Source of the DNA: Pseudomonadota bacterium
Lineage (GTDB): Bacteria > Pseudomonadota > Gammaproteobacteria > UBA1113
Assembly (NCBI GenBank): GCA_021782495.1
Contig: JAJXUV010000004.1
Span: 1-64,000 of the forward strand
DNA: 64,000 nucleotides
Direction of reading: 5' to 3'
The notes beneath the pieces are model-generated. The model was not told the DNA's origin, made no database searches, and saw only the letters and a program-made list of their open reading frames with translations. Position numbers and translations under genes: made by a program. This document shows positions 50,511 to 60,522 of the stretch, one piece after another. Numbering within the stretch: position 1 is the first letter of the stretch; every line of letters begins with the position of its first letter.

Positions 50511-50558
50511 GATTCCTTTATATGAAGTGAAGCTAGCCCAACCCTTGGATTTTTATTT

Positions 50559-52346
50559 GTGTTTAATTTAATCAAAATAATCAACGCGTATCGTAGGACG
50601 CTATGCTTCACCCTTTTATTCTTCCTAAGCATGCTCGCTCAAGCCGCGAATCCCAATTTTAGTTTTCAAGTCAGCGGCATTCAAGGACCCGTTCTAGAGA
50701 ATGTACAAAAAAGTGTGGAAAGTTTACCGAGAAGATTGCCTGAAAAAGCCAGCGCAGCGGAGATCAACGCCCTATTCGATCAAATCAATACCACCGTCAA
50801 AAAAGCTTTAGCACCTTATGGATATTTCACACCAGCGGTCAATATTCAAAAACGCCAACCGAAAAAAGACGAATGGCTGATCCGCATTCAAATCCAAGCA
50901 GGACCCCAAACGACTATTAATACCATACATGTGGATGTTATGGGTGCCGGGGCAAAAGAAAAAACTTTACAAAAAGCACTAGCAGATTTTCCTTTAAAGG
51001 CGGGAATGCCCTTAGACACGGACGTATATGAACAAAGTAAAAAGAAATTTCTATCACTCGCCAATGCGGCAGGATATATGTCGCCGAATTTCAAACAACA
51101 CGAAATCAAAGTCAATAAAATGACACACCGTGCCGATATCGATTTGGTTTTCGACACAGGACCACAATATTATTTTGGCGGAGTTCGTTTTAATCAAAGT
51201 TATTACCAAGACAGTTTCTTGCAACGCTTCCCTCAATTTAAAGAAGGCGATACTTATTCGCCTGCATCGGTTTTAAAGTTACAAGAAAATTTAACAGGAA
51301 CCCCTTATTTTAGTATGGTCAGTGTGGATCCCAAGCAAAATCCCGATGACACCAACATTCCCATTTGGGTTGATTTAACACCCAGTAAAGCACAATCTTA
51401 TAATCTCGGTGTCGGCTATGGTACAGACACCGGCCCCCGTTTAACGGCTTCTTGGGAGCAACGTCATGTGACGGACACCGGACAATATCTTAAAACTTTT
51501 TTACAATTGTCAACGATCCAAAGCACTTTCGATGCACGTTACATTATCCCGGGGAAAGATCCCGTCAACGAACAATATTACATTGGTCTCAGTTATTTAC
51601 AACAATCACCCAATACCAGCAATGGTCGAACTGAAAAAGTATCCTGGGGCAAACAACAATTGTGGGGGGATTGGACACTAAGTTCTAGTTTAAGCCTACA
51701 ACACGATCGTTATAGCTTGTGGGGCGCACCTTATGAGGATACTTCCATGTTATTGCCTAGCCTCACTTTATACAGAGGCCATTATGACGACGTCGTTTTC
51801 CCACGCAATGGCTACAGTACCAGTCTTACGGTGCGTGGTGCTAGCAAACCCACTTATTCTGACACCAATTTTGCCCAAGCTGAATTTATTCCTAGATTCA
51901 TCCTCAGCCCATTTGATTTTAGCCGGATTGTCTTGCGCGGTGACTTTGGTTATACGGCCATTACCGATCCTAACGATCTGCCCTTATCCTTGCAATTTCT
52001 GGCAGGCGGTAGCGACAGCATTCGCGGATACGATTATCAGCAATTGGGACCGGGCCGTTATTTATTTGTAGGCAGTGCCGAATACCAACAACAGGTTTAT
52101 AAACAATGGTGGGGGACTGTTTTCATGGATGCAGGTAACGCGGTCAACAGCCTTAAAAATCCACAAAACAATCCGCTGGGCCCAGATGAACCGCATGTGG
52201 ATCTCGGCGAATTGCTCAAACGCAGTGTGGGTATCGGTGTGATGTATGCTTCACCCGTGGGGCCAATTGAATTGACGATCGCCAAACCGCTAGGACCCGA
52301 TACCTCAGGTATTTCAGTGCAGTTCATCATGGGAGGCAATATTTGA
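50559..52346 (+). CDS. tamA: TamA outer-membrane assembly factor (BamA/Omp85 family)
   Basis: 595 residues, start GTG. Signal peptide FTLLFFLSMLAQAANP. Three POTRA-type regions (for example LIRIQIQAGPQTTINTIHVD and VFDTGPQYYFGGVRF), then a 16-stranded barrel with SDSIRGYDYQQLGPGRYLF (the Omp85 VRGF/RGY-type loop) and GTVFMDAGNAV. It sits directly before tamB, whose ATG overlaps the tamA stop. TamA with TamB forms an envelope-spanning complex that moves phospholipids and helps insert some outer-membrane proteins. No better ATG with a ribosome site is present. Confidence 0.9.
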   Translation: MFNLIKIINAYRRTLCFTLLFFLSMLAQAANPNFSFQVSGIQGPVLENVQKSVESLPRRLPEKASAAEINALFDQINTTVKKALAPYGYFTPAVNIQKRQPKKDEWLIRIQIQAGPQTTINTIHVDVMGAGAKEKTLQKALADFPLKAGMPLDTDVYEQSKKKFLSLANAAGYMSPNFKQHEIKVNKMTHRADIDLVFDTGPQYYFGGVRFNQSYYQDSFLQRFPQFKEGDTYSPASVLKLQENLTGTPYFSMVSVDPKQNPDDTNIPIWVDLTPSKAQSYNLGVGYGTDTGPRLTASWEQRHVTDTGQYLKTFLQLSTIQSTFDARYIIPGKDPVNEQYYIGLSYLQQSPNTSNGRTEKVSWGKQQLWGDWTLSSSLSLQHDRYSLWGAPYEDTSMLLPSLTLYRGHYDDVVFPRNGYSTSLTVRGASKPTYSDTNFAQAEFIPRFILSPFDFSRIVLRGDFGYTAITDPNDLPLSLQFLAGGSDSIRGYDYQQLGPGRYLFVGSAEYQQQVYKQWWGTVFMDAGNAVNSLKNPQNNPLGPDEPHVDLGELLKRSVGIGVMYASPVGPIELTIAKPLGPDTSGISVQFIMGGNI

Positions 52347-55300
52347 TGAAGTTATTGTTCAGCTTTTTACGAGCACTGCGCATTGTTTTCATGTTATTGC
52401 TTCTGGGGCTCACGGTTTTGCTCTATGTTTTATTAGAAACCCCTTATGGCGTTAAACTCATCAACATTTTTTTACCTTTATTTCTACCCTCTTTTTTAAG
52501 TTTACAAATAGATTCACCGAGCGGTGCCGTATTAGATGCCTTGTATGCCAAGAAAGTCGTATATCGAGACGATGTTGTAGAAGTCGAAGTAAGAAATGGC
52601 ACGCTGCGCCTCGATGCACCTTATTTGTTTTTGAAAGAAATTAGAATCAACAACATCAGTGCAGAGGATGTGCGTGTAACACTCCGGGATAATGGCGAAC
52701 CCAGCACTTTAACCCGCGCAAAATTATTGAATAATTTAACACTGCCCTTTTCATTGAGAGTCATTTCGGCTAACGCAAAACATTTGGTGGTAGAAGCGGC
52801 TGGAAAAACGCCTTGGGTCGATTTACAAAATGTCGATTTTTTTGCTTTGATGAATGGCGAGCCGCATTTTACCTTAAGCGCACAATGGTTGAAAGGCGAT
52901 TTAAATTTAATTCCCGGTCTTCCCCTACACAGCATCGATGGACAATTCAGTGTGGATGGCAAATTGCCGCAGTATAACTTGATCTTTAATGCTCAAGTAC
53001 AACACGAGCAAGAAGCCAGTAAAGGCCTGCGCATTTCAGGTATAGGCGATTTCAGTGGCTTAAATTTAGGTACCGTCGATATAGAACAAGATCCAGATTT
53101 TATCAGAGCCCCCATGCAAGTGACTTGGCTTCCGCATTTTCAATGGCTGATCCCAAAATTAACGGGTGTCATTCAGCATTATCCTTTGACCGGACACCTA
53201 GCACTGAGCACAGATGGCCAACATTGGCAAATCGCCGACAGTGAAATTAAAGTGCATGATGCTTTTGCGCAATTAAAAGGAGAATACCGACAAAACGCGC
53301 AATTTTCTTTTAAATTAAATATTCCCAATATGCAAACCTTAATTTCAGGGGCTAAAGGCCATATTTTTGCAGAAGGACAATGGACCGGTTCCGCCGAAAA
53401 GCCAGAAATCCAAGCAATCTTCAATGTCGCCGATGTGAATATTCACGACACCATTTTTTTAAAGCGTTTACAAGGCAATTTTCTGGCCCAATTGCTTTAT
53501 CCTTCAGCCAAAAATCCCTATTGGACACAATTCCAATTGAAAAGCAACATTCAAGCTGAAAAAATACACTTCTACGATCATGGCATAGACAGTGCCAATT
53601 TAAATTTTTTAGGCGCTTTAGATGGCATTCACCCTGCAACTTTACAAAGTGACATGAAAAACCTCTATTTCAACGATACAGCCATACAATCTTTGAATAT
53701 TCGCGCTACTAATCAAAATATCAGTCAAAAAGCGGATCTGACTTTGGCTTGGGATAAACGGAAATTAAATGCGACACTATCCGGGCATTATCAAAATAAT
53801 ATTTGGCAAGGCAGCCTTGAAAGTTTACAAACGAATTTCAACATTCGGCTACAAAAAAGAAACTCCCTACTCGTCACAGAAAATACCATACAAATGGATT
53901 CAACCTGTTTCGATCTCAATGCATCGATTTTGTGTACGGATTTTAATTGGCAAAAAAATAAAAGTTTTAAAGCTTCTTTAAATGGCAAAAATATCCCCAT
54001 CAATACGATCACCTCATTTTTTTGGCCTGAACAAAAAGCCAAAGGTACTGTTTCGGTGGCCGCCAATCTTGCTGGCGATGGCCACCACATTCAAAGTAGC
54101 CGTTTAAATTTAGATTTGTCTTCTGGTGAATTTATTTTGAATTCAACCGATACTCCGCTTAATTTTCCTTTTCAAAAAAGTTATGTGGCCTTGACTTTAT
54201 CACCGCAAGGCTTAACCACTCAGGGCGAATTGAATTTATTGGGTCAACCACCTATTCGCTGGCAACTCTTAGCGCCTCAATTGCAATTGAGCAATCCTAC
54301 TTGGATGAGCACCCCTATTCAAGGGTATTTGCAATTTAACACGAGAGAATTGTCGCTTTTAAGCAAAATCGATCGCAAATTAAAAAACATCAAAGGCATA
54401 TTGATGGCCAATCTAAAAATAACGGGAACCTTCGCTAAGCCAGAATTATTAGGCGATGTACAGTTTAAAGAAGGACAATTAGACATTCCCGAATTGGGAT
54501 TGCATTTAACGCCGATAGAATTCAGTGCAACGCTGCAACACCAGAAAATCCTTTATGCCGGCCTGCTGAATACAAATCCTGGTGTTTTGAATTTAGAAGG
54601 CTACACCGATTTAAGCAGTCTGCCTTCTAAAACGCAATTAAAAATCAGCGGTAATACGGTGACCGTGATGAATACCTCAGAATATCAAGTCACTGCCAGT
54701 CCACAATTGCAACTGACTTTATTCAACGGTTTGTTAAATGTAGAAGGTCAGATCTCCATTCCTAAAGCGAAAATTAGCCCGATTGATTTGGGCGATACGG
54801 TGACTTTATCCAATGATGTTGTTTTTGTCAATGGTCGAGAGAAAAAGAAAAAAACCAGTCTTCCGATTCAAACCCGCGTTAAAATTGTTTTGGGAGATGC
54901 TATTTACTTAAAAGTAAAAGGAATGACAGCGCGTTTAACGGGAATAGTTGATGTGACGGAAAATGCGAACAGCGATCAAGCAACGGGTATTGGTCAGATT
55001 AACATCATTGATGGTCGATTCAAAGGCCATGGTCAAGATCTCACCCTACGCACAGGCCGCGCGCTGTTTACCGGTAGCCCAGTGACCAATCCTGGGCTTT
55101 ATATAGAAGCGGTGAGAATGGTAAGCACTTACCGCACTGGCACTACCAATAGCACAGGGCAAAATGGCGCACCCGTTGCGGCTGCCTTACAAACCAATGT
55201 ACTGGTCGGTGCGCGCATTACAGGCACGGTAGAAACCCCACAAGTAAGCTTCTTCTCCGAACCGTCTGGATTAACCCAATCTCAAATTTTATCTTATTTA

Positions 55301-55672
55301 GTCTTAGGAAAGGCCCAATCTTCCGGTTCGAGTTTAGACACCAGTTTATTACTGCAAGCTATTTCTTTCTTAGACATTGGCAGCTCTCAAACAACTGCAA
55401 CTCAAAATACATTGCAGAAAAATTTAGGTCTAGACGTTGATGTGGAATCACAGCAAGAATACAGTGCGGAAACGCAATCGCTAGTCAACAATACTTCTTT
55501 AGTATTGGGCAAAGCTTTGTCGCCCAAATTGTTTGTAGATTATAGTATCGGCTTAATCGAACCCATTAATATTTTGCACATCACGTATAAATTAAGCGAG
55601 CATTTCACTTTAAGATCGGAATCGAATGTGAATGCGCAGGGCTTAGATTTGTTTTATAATATTGAGCGGTGA
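52346..55672 (+). CDS. tamB: TamB inner-membrane-anchored translocation protein
   Basis: 1108 residues from ATG 52346 (overlapping TGA/ATG with tamA). N-terminal membrane anchor ALRIVFMLLLLGLTVLLYVL, a long repetitive beta-rich middle that builds the lipid-carrying groove, and the conserved C-terminal DUF490 domain (GRFKGHGQDLTLRTGRALFT, PSGLTQSQILSYLVLGK, VDYSIGLIEPINILHITY). The ending, with aromatic strands, is the TamA-binding part. Length close to the family norm (about 1250). Confidence 0.92.
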   Translation: MKLLFSFLRALRIVFMLLLLGLTVLLYVLLETPYGVKLINIFLPLFLPSFLSLQIDSPSGAVLDALYAKKVVYRDDVVEVEVRNGTLRLDAPYLFLKEIRINNISAEDVRVTLRDNGEPSTLTRAKLLNNLTLPFSLRVISANAKHLVVEAAGKTPWVDLQNVDFFALMNGEPHFTLSAQWLKGDLNLIPGLPLHSIDGQFSVDGKLPQYNLIFNAQVQHEQEASKGLRISGIGDFSGLNLGTVDIEQDPDFIRAPMQVTWLPHFQWLIPKLTGVIQHYPLTGHLALSTDGQHWQIADSEIKVHDAFAQLKGEYRQNAQFSFKLNIPNMQTLISGAKGHIFAEGQWTGSAEKPEIQAIFNVADVNIHDTIFLKRLQGNFLAQLLYPSAKNPYWTQFQLKSNIQAEKIHFYDHGIDSANLNFLGALDGIHPATLQSDMKNLYFNDTAIQSLNIRATNQNISQKADLTLAWDKRKLNATLSGHYQNNIWQGSLESLQTNFNIRLQKRNSLLVTENTIQMDSTCFDLNASILCTDFNWQKNKSFKASLNGKNIPINTITSFFWPEQKAKGTVSVAANLAGDGHHIQSSRLNLDLSSGEFILNSTDTPLNFPFQKSYVALTLSPQGLTTQGELNLLGQPPIRWQLLAPQLQLSNPTWMSTPIQGYLQFNTRELSLLSKIDRKLKNIKGILMANLKITGTFAKPELLGDVQFKEGQLDIPELGLHLTPIEFSATLQHQKILYAGLLNTNPGVLNLEGYTDLSSLPSKTQLKISGNTVTVMNTSEYQVTASPQLQLTLFNGLLNVEGQISIPKAKISPIDLGDTVTLSNDVVFVNGREKKKKTSLPIQTRVKIVLGDAIYLKVKGMTARLTGIVDVTENANSDQATGIGQINIIDGRFKGHGQDLTLRTGRALFTGSPVTNPGLYIEAVRMVSTYRTGTTNSTGQNGAPVAAALQTNVLVGARITGTVETPQVSFFSEPSGLTQSQILSYLVLGKAQSSGSSLDTSLLLQAISFLDIGSSQTTATQNTLQKNLGLDVDVESQQEYSAETQSLVNNTSLVLGKALSPKLFVDYSIGLIEPINILHITYKLSEHFTLRSESNVNAQGLDLFYNIER

Positions 55673-55688
55673 AATGAAATCTTTATCT

Positions 55689-56960
55689 CTACTTCTTTAG
55701 CACGCTCAGTAATCGGCTATTTTCTCGCTCTGCGCCTGTTTGCCGAGACAGAGAGAAAGTAGCTGGCGTATAATTCGTACGTCGCTTTTTAGGTGCGGGC
55801 TCTTCAAGGTTTTTTGCGAGGAAATCGACGACTGCCCTTTCTTCTGATTTTATTTCATTTTCTCGGAAAAAATCTGTAAATAATTCAGGTCTTCGTAGCT
55901 CAATTCTCCCTATTACCAAAAGATCTCCCCCAGGAGAGATAGGATTTCTCAATAAATAATCTATTTTTTGTGCAGCAATCAAATGTCTATTGAGGTATAT
56001 TTCTATGTATCCTTTTGGATCGTGAGACATAATGATGGGTATTTCTAAAATTCCGTAACTGTCTATCTTTATTTTAAAATATTTCATCGGATAATCGCTT
56101 GGATCCTTATAAATTGTATAGTAATGCGCTGAAGTCACCGCAATGACATGGCCTTCTGGTAATGCTTCTAAAGCAGGCACACTCTCCCGAATTTTTTTAA
56201 AAAAATAACCCTCTTTATTTTCTGATTCCCAACCTAGATGTTTAAATTTCTCAACCGATGCTTGAACTAGATTTCCTTTTAACACGCAAACATCTGGAAA
56301 TTTAAAAGAAAGCTCGCTTATCATTATTTTAAAAATTCCTTGATTTTGATATTTTTCTACAACCTCTACAATATCAATGCTGAAAACATACTCAAACTCT
56401 GGAGACCATATCATGTAAGCAACCAGTTCATCTTGCTCGCTTAGAACCAACATGCCATCACATGAATTAAATCCATTGCTTTGTGAAATATATTCCGCTT
56501 GAGATAAATAGTCCAAAACTTGCTTCTTTAAGAATGGATCTTCTGGATTTGAACCCAGTTGGCTTAAATCAATTTTATCAGGAAGTTTTCCTTCTGAAAT
56601 AACACCATTATTAAGAAATTTAAATTGATGTGTTGCCTTGTCGATGTAAATATGCCCTTTTTCCATTCCTGTTTTCGAGTCACTTCCATCCATTTCAGCA
56701 AAATAAAGAGATACCATTTCTTCTTCCGCTTTCTCTGTACAGGTAGAAGGCATTAAAGAGAGGCTGTATCCTATTTGATCGCGATGATACCAAAAATGGC
56801 CTTGTGGTTTTCCTTTTTGTTCAAAATCATTTTTCAGCCAGTCTAATACTTTTTTACGAAGAATTTCTTTATTGGCTTCATTGGCGAATTCAAATTTTAA
56901 AGATAAAGCGACTTTCTCAAACCAAATGCCATCCTTTTTATCTTCAAATTCTGTTCTCAT
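55689..56960 (-). CDS. GNAT-like protein with an NLS-like C-terminal tail (candidate effector)
   Basis: 423 residues. Residues about 165-260 look like a GNAT acetyltransferase: SEQDELVAYMIWSPE, then IDIVEVVEKYQNQGIFKIMI (motif A with Q-x-x-G, although the last Gly of Q/RxxGxG/A is Phe/Ile-rich here), then SVEKFKHLGWE near the C-terminal strand. The C-terminus contains PAPKKRRTNY (PKKRR at about 390-394), nearly the SV40-type nuclear localisation signal. AGAGGGAG precedes the ATG. Inferred: a protein that may acetylate targets in a host nucleus. The acetyl-CoA loop is imperfect, so activity is uncertain. Confidence 0.55.
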   Translation of the reverse strand: MRTEFEDKKDGIWFEKVALSLKFEFANEANKEILRKKVLDWLKNDFEQKGKPQGHFWYHRDQIGYSLSLMPSTCTEKAEEEMVSLYFAEMDGSDSKTGMEKGHIYIDKATHQFKFLNNGVISEGKLPDKIDLSQLGSNPEDPFLKKQVLDYLSQAEYISQSNGFNSCDGMLVLSEQDELVAYMIWSPEFEYVFSIDIVEVVEKYQNQGIFKIMISELSFKFPDVCVLKGNLVQASVEKFKHLGWESENKEGYFFKKIRESVPALEALPEGHVIAVTSAHYYTIYKDPSDYPMKYFKIKIDSYGILEIPIIMSHDPKGYIEIYLNRHLIAAQKIDYLLRNPISPGGDLLVIGRIELRRPELFTDFFRENEIKSEERAVVDFLAKNLEEPAPKKRRTNYTPATFSLSRQTGAERENSRLLSVLKK

Positions 56961-56999
56961 AGCTCCCTCTAAGTCGACAACACAATCATAATGACAGAT

Positions 57000-59900
57000 T
57001 TAATTATTTGCAAAGTTTGGTTTTGAAGAACTACTCAACCTATTTCTAACATCACTGGTATTATCGGTATGAAAGAACGGCCATTTTTCCTTTAAAGATT
57101 TTACTTTTTTGGGCTTTATTAGATCCTGTGAATTGCTAGATAACCCTTGGTTTAATTCCATTGGAGCAGAGAAATGCTCGGTCCTCCTCCGGTTTCTTTT
57201 AGCACTTTGATGCCTCTCACCCTGCCCTTTGCTTGATCTTAGCGTTATATCTCCCTGCTGACTGCCACTTCCATTGTGGTTTAAGGCGGTATTTATTGCA
57301 CTACCTCCATGGGTGACCTTGGGGCTTAGCAGAGCATTCATACCACTAGGGCTATACGAACGGTCTCTTATATAAGATGAGGTTGATGCAGTCGCAAAAT
57401 CTTCCTCAGTATTATCGCCATTCTCTATTGTAGTAGATAGATTACAGGAAGTATTATCGCTTTCGCTTCTATTGGAGCTCGATAGGCCTATATCATCAGC
57501 AAGTATAGGCTGGCTGCCGTTGCCTATAGTAGAGCTTAATAACACACTCGATTTTTGCGCCTCATGCTCATTTTCCGTTGTTGATTCTAATCCTTCATTT
57601 CTTCGACTCATTCTTGAACTTAGCTGAGATAGCATTATAATAGACTTGCGTCTACCTTTCTTCAGCTCATCAGTCATTCTAACCGATTTGCGTTTGTTGA
57701 CTTTGGGACTGACAAGACCTTGCTCTGATAATAAATCCTCTGATGTACCTTGAAGGCTTCCTAAACTTTGCGTGTATTCTGATGAATCATCTGAACTATG
57801 TCTATTCGACCCTTGACTGGTTTTAGAAGCATTTACTTCCAAAATAAAAGATTCAATGATTTGAATAACCTTTATAAGAATGCCTATGATATCCGTTAAA
57901 TTAGAAGTGCTTTCTAAATTTTTGAGTAATTTCTCGATATTCTCCGCGTTAGGATACATTTCAGCTTCAATATCTAACTTTTTCTTAAAATCGGACATCT
58001 GTTTTTGTAAGTCTAATATAGCTTCCAAAAAGATTGGTTTTTGTATCTCCAATAGATTTTTATAAATAACAGAAAGAGGAGTTTGTTGCGTATCCATTAT
58101 AAGTAAATCAAAAATAGGTTGTATTAATTGAAAGCAAATCATTTTAAATATATTATTTTCTTCTTGCAACTGTATTTGTAGATTCGGCATCGCCATAAGA
58201 GGGGTGTTCTCATGTGTCATATTCGCAACGAGTGCCATTTTTTCAAACATAATGAAAATCGGCTCTAACTCATAAAATTTAGGATGTCTTTTTCTGAAAT
58301 AGGTAGCCAAAGTCTGGAATAGCATTTTTCTACTAATTGTATATTGGGCCAAAAATATGGCTTGGAAGCTGGCCTCACTTATAGAATTAGAATCAAAAAA
58401 AGCCACGGTTGTTCTAGGATGCTGAAAAACCATGTTGATTAATATTTTTTTCTTCGCAGGTAAATGCTCCAATTGTTTATCCAATTGTTTCATATAACAT
58501 CCCATACTGTAAAAGTCTTCCAGATTGATCGTGATTCGGTAGGCTTCTTTAAGAATATCGATCATTTGTGAAGAATCTTTAAATTCTTTTTCGAGCTTTT
58601 TACAAATTAGTATTTGATTTTGCAGTAAATTTCTAGCCGTAGTTTTAATATCCTCTTTTTCTTCAATAGAATCACATAATCCGTAAGTTTCTAAAACGCT
58701 CAGTATGTTATGTAAGAAGGCTTCAAATTTTTTTTCATAGAGCAAAAATTCTGCATATTGTTCTTGCAGGTTTAGAGCTTCATAAGAAGGTTCAATACAT
58801 TCATTTTGTATAAGTTGTCTTTGCAGGACATCTTTTAAACAACTTAAATCAATATCTGGAGGCAGATCTAAAGTGCCAGAATAAACTTTCTCCCCTAAAC
58901 CACTTGAGAAAGAATTTAATATGTAATAATTAAATTTATTATTTTTTATATATAAATATACTATCCCAGGCTGCTTTACCGCAGGAATATGTTCTTCTGA
59001 AAGAAAAAGTTTATACGTGTAATGATAAAATGTTTCATCCGCTAATTCTGGAATTCCTTCGGGTAATAAATGACGGAATGTTTTCACTATATCGTATTTT
59101 TCACCTAAAATACTTTGTGAAGCACGAATTAATTGCTTAACATCTGAATATATATCATTTAGGCAAACGTTTTTTTCTATCAGATTGCATAAATATTCTT
59201 TTGCACGTAGATGTCTTCTGTCTGCAGCTCTAATAAGCCAATCAACAGCCTGTATCTCATCTTTTTTGATACCACGACCCTCGTAGCACTTCACTCCTAA
59301 GTGAAATTGCGCTTCCGGATATCCTTTTTTTGCAGCTTTAGTTAATAGTGCTAGCGCTTGGTCCTCGTCTTTCTTAACCCCGTCGCCTTCTTCATATTTA
59401 ATTGCCAAATAAAATTGTGCTTCCTTATACCCTTTTTCCGCAGCTTTAGTTAATAGTGTTAGAGCTTGTCCCTCGTCCTTCTCGAGCACCTCGCCTTCTT
59501 CATATTTAATGGCTAGACGCAATTGTGCTTCCGGATATCCTGCGTTTGCAGCTAGAGTCAATAATCGTGTAGACGCAGCATCATTTCTAGAAACCCCGTC
59601 ACCCAATTCATATTTAGTTGCTAAATACAACAGCGCGTCCTTATGTTTCTTCATTGCAGCTTCGAGCAATAATTTTTCTGCTTGAACATCGTCTTTTTCG
59701 ACCCCATCGCCTTTTTCATACGCTCGCCCTAAATGATAGAGAGCCTCCGCTCGCTCTAAATGATATAGAGGCCCTGCTCGTTGAGCGCCTGCCCGCCCTA
59801 GATGTAATAAAGTCTCAGGTTCGTCCTCTTTCGCGACTTGTTGCAGCATTTCTATACCACGCGCTTTGTTTTGCTCGATTACCTGATTACCTTTCATATA

Positions 59901-60374
59901 CATCAAGGCTAAACGGCATTGAGCACCTTTATGCTCCACGGCAGCTTTAACCAGCCAAGACACTGCTAGTTGCAGGCTACCCGGGGTTTTCTCCAATATC
60001 ATTGCTAAACGATACTGTGCTTCTGAAATATTTCGTTCAGCAGCATACTCAAAGTGAAACAATGCCTTTTTGTCATTATTTTCGATTGCACCAAGATGAC
60101 TTTGTGGATATGCGCCTATATATAAAATCCCTAAAGAGAGGTGTGCGGGCGCATACCCTTGGCCGGCGGATTGGAGAAACAATGTTTCTGCTTCTTTTAT
60201 TCTCTCTTTTGTAACGGGCATGCCCGTTTCCTTCATGGCTCGTATCCCATACGTAAACTGTATCTCCGCCTCATTTAGTTTTTCAGGGCTCTGCAAACAT
60301 TGCGCCGTTTTTTGAAGATCAACACCGGTGGAGCAATTACTGATATCTAATTGTTTTATTTTTTTCTTTCCCAT
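57000..60374 (-). CDS. Long Sel1-repeat protein with Ser/Asn-rich tail (candidate effector)
   Basis: 1124 residues. About 50-400 are Sel1 repeats (ALFHFEYAAERNISEAQYRL, LLTKAAEKGYKEAQFYLAIK, YEEGDGVKKDE), some almost identical to each other; a short internal duplication gives LYHLERAEALYHLGRAYEKG. About 400-850 are helical with no recognised domain. About 860-1124 are low-complexity Ser/Asn/Glu rich with basic clusters (KKGRRKSI, RNRRRTEHF). AGGAG lies eight bases before the ATG. Sel1 proteins of Legionella (EnhC, LpnE, LidL) act in host entry and vacuole traffic; this one has no signal peptide, so it would be a secreted substrate rather than a periplasmic protein. Confidence 0.7.
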   Translation of the reverse strand: MGKKKIKQLDISNCSTGVDLQKTAQCLQSPEKLNEAEIQFTYGIRAMKETGMPVTKERIKEAETLFLQSAGQGYAPAHLSLGILYIGAYPQSHLGAIENNDKKALFHFEYAAERNISEAQYRLAMILEKTPGSLQLAVSWLVKAAVEHKGAQCRLALMYMKGNQVIEQNKARGIEMLQQVAKEDEPETLLHLGRAGAQRAGPLYHLERAEALYHLGRAYEKGDGVEKDDVQAEKLLLEAAMKKHKDALLYLATKYELGDGVSRNDAASTRLLTLAANAGYPEAQLRLAIKYEEGEVLEKDEGQALTLLTKAAEKGYKEAQFYLAIKYEEGDGVKKDEDQALALLTKAAKKGYPEAQFHLGVKCYEGRGIKKDEIQAVDWLIRAADRRHLRAKEYLCNLIEKNVCLNDIYSDVKQLIRASQSILGEKYDIVKTFRHLLPEGIPELADETFYHYTYKLFLSEEHIPAVKQPGIVYLYIKNNKFNYYILNSFSSGLGEKVYSGTLDLPPDIDLSCLKDVLQRQLIQNECIEPSYEALNLQEQYAEFLLYEKKFEAFLHNILSVLETYGLCDSIEEKEDIKTTARNLLQNQILICKKLEKEFKDSSQMIDILKEAYRITINLEDFYSMGCYMKQLDKQLEHLPAKKKILINMVFQHPRTTVAFFDSNSISEASFQAIFLAQYTISRKMLFQTLATYFRKRHPKFYELEPIFIMFEKMALVANMTHENTPLMAMPNLQIQLQEENNIFKMICFQLIQPIFDLLIMDTQQTPLSVIYKNLLEIQKPIFLEAILDLQKQMSDFKKKLDIEAEMYPNAENIEKLLKNLESTSNLTDIIGILIKVIQIIESFILEVNASKTSQGSNRHSSDDSSEYTQSLGSLQGTSEDLLSEQGLVSPKVNKRKSVRMTDELKKGRRKSIIMLSQLSSRMSRRNEGLESTTENEHEAQKSSVLLSSTIGNGSQPILADDIGLSSSNRSESDNTSCNLSTTIENGDNTEEDFATASTSSYIRDRSYSPSGMNALLSPKVTHGGSAINTALNHNGSGSQQGDITLRSSKGQGERHQSAKRNRRRTEHFSAPMELNQGLSSNSQDLIKPKKVKSLKEKWPFFHTDNTSDVRNRLSSSSKPNFANN

Positions 60375-60522
60375 TTTAGATTCTCCTTCTTAAATACATG
60401 GTTTTGTTAGACTAAATCAGCTAAATATAGATGTGTCTCAATCAGCTGAAGTCAGTAGTTCGAAAATACACTTGAAAAATGAAAAATTCCCTTTTAATTT
60501 GCGGGAAATAAGTTTATTGTGT

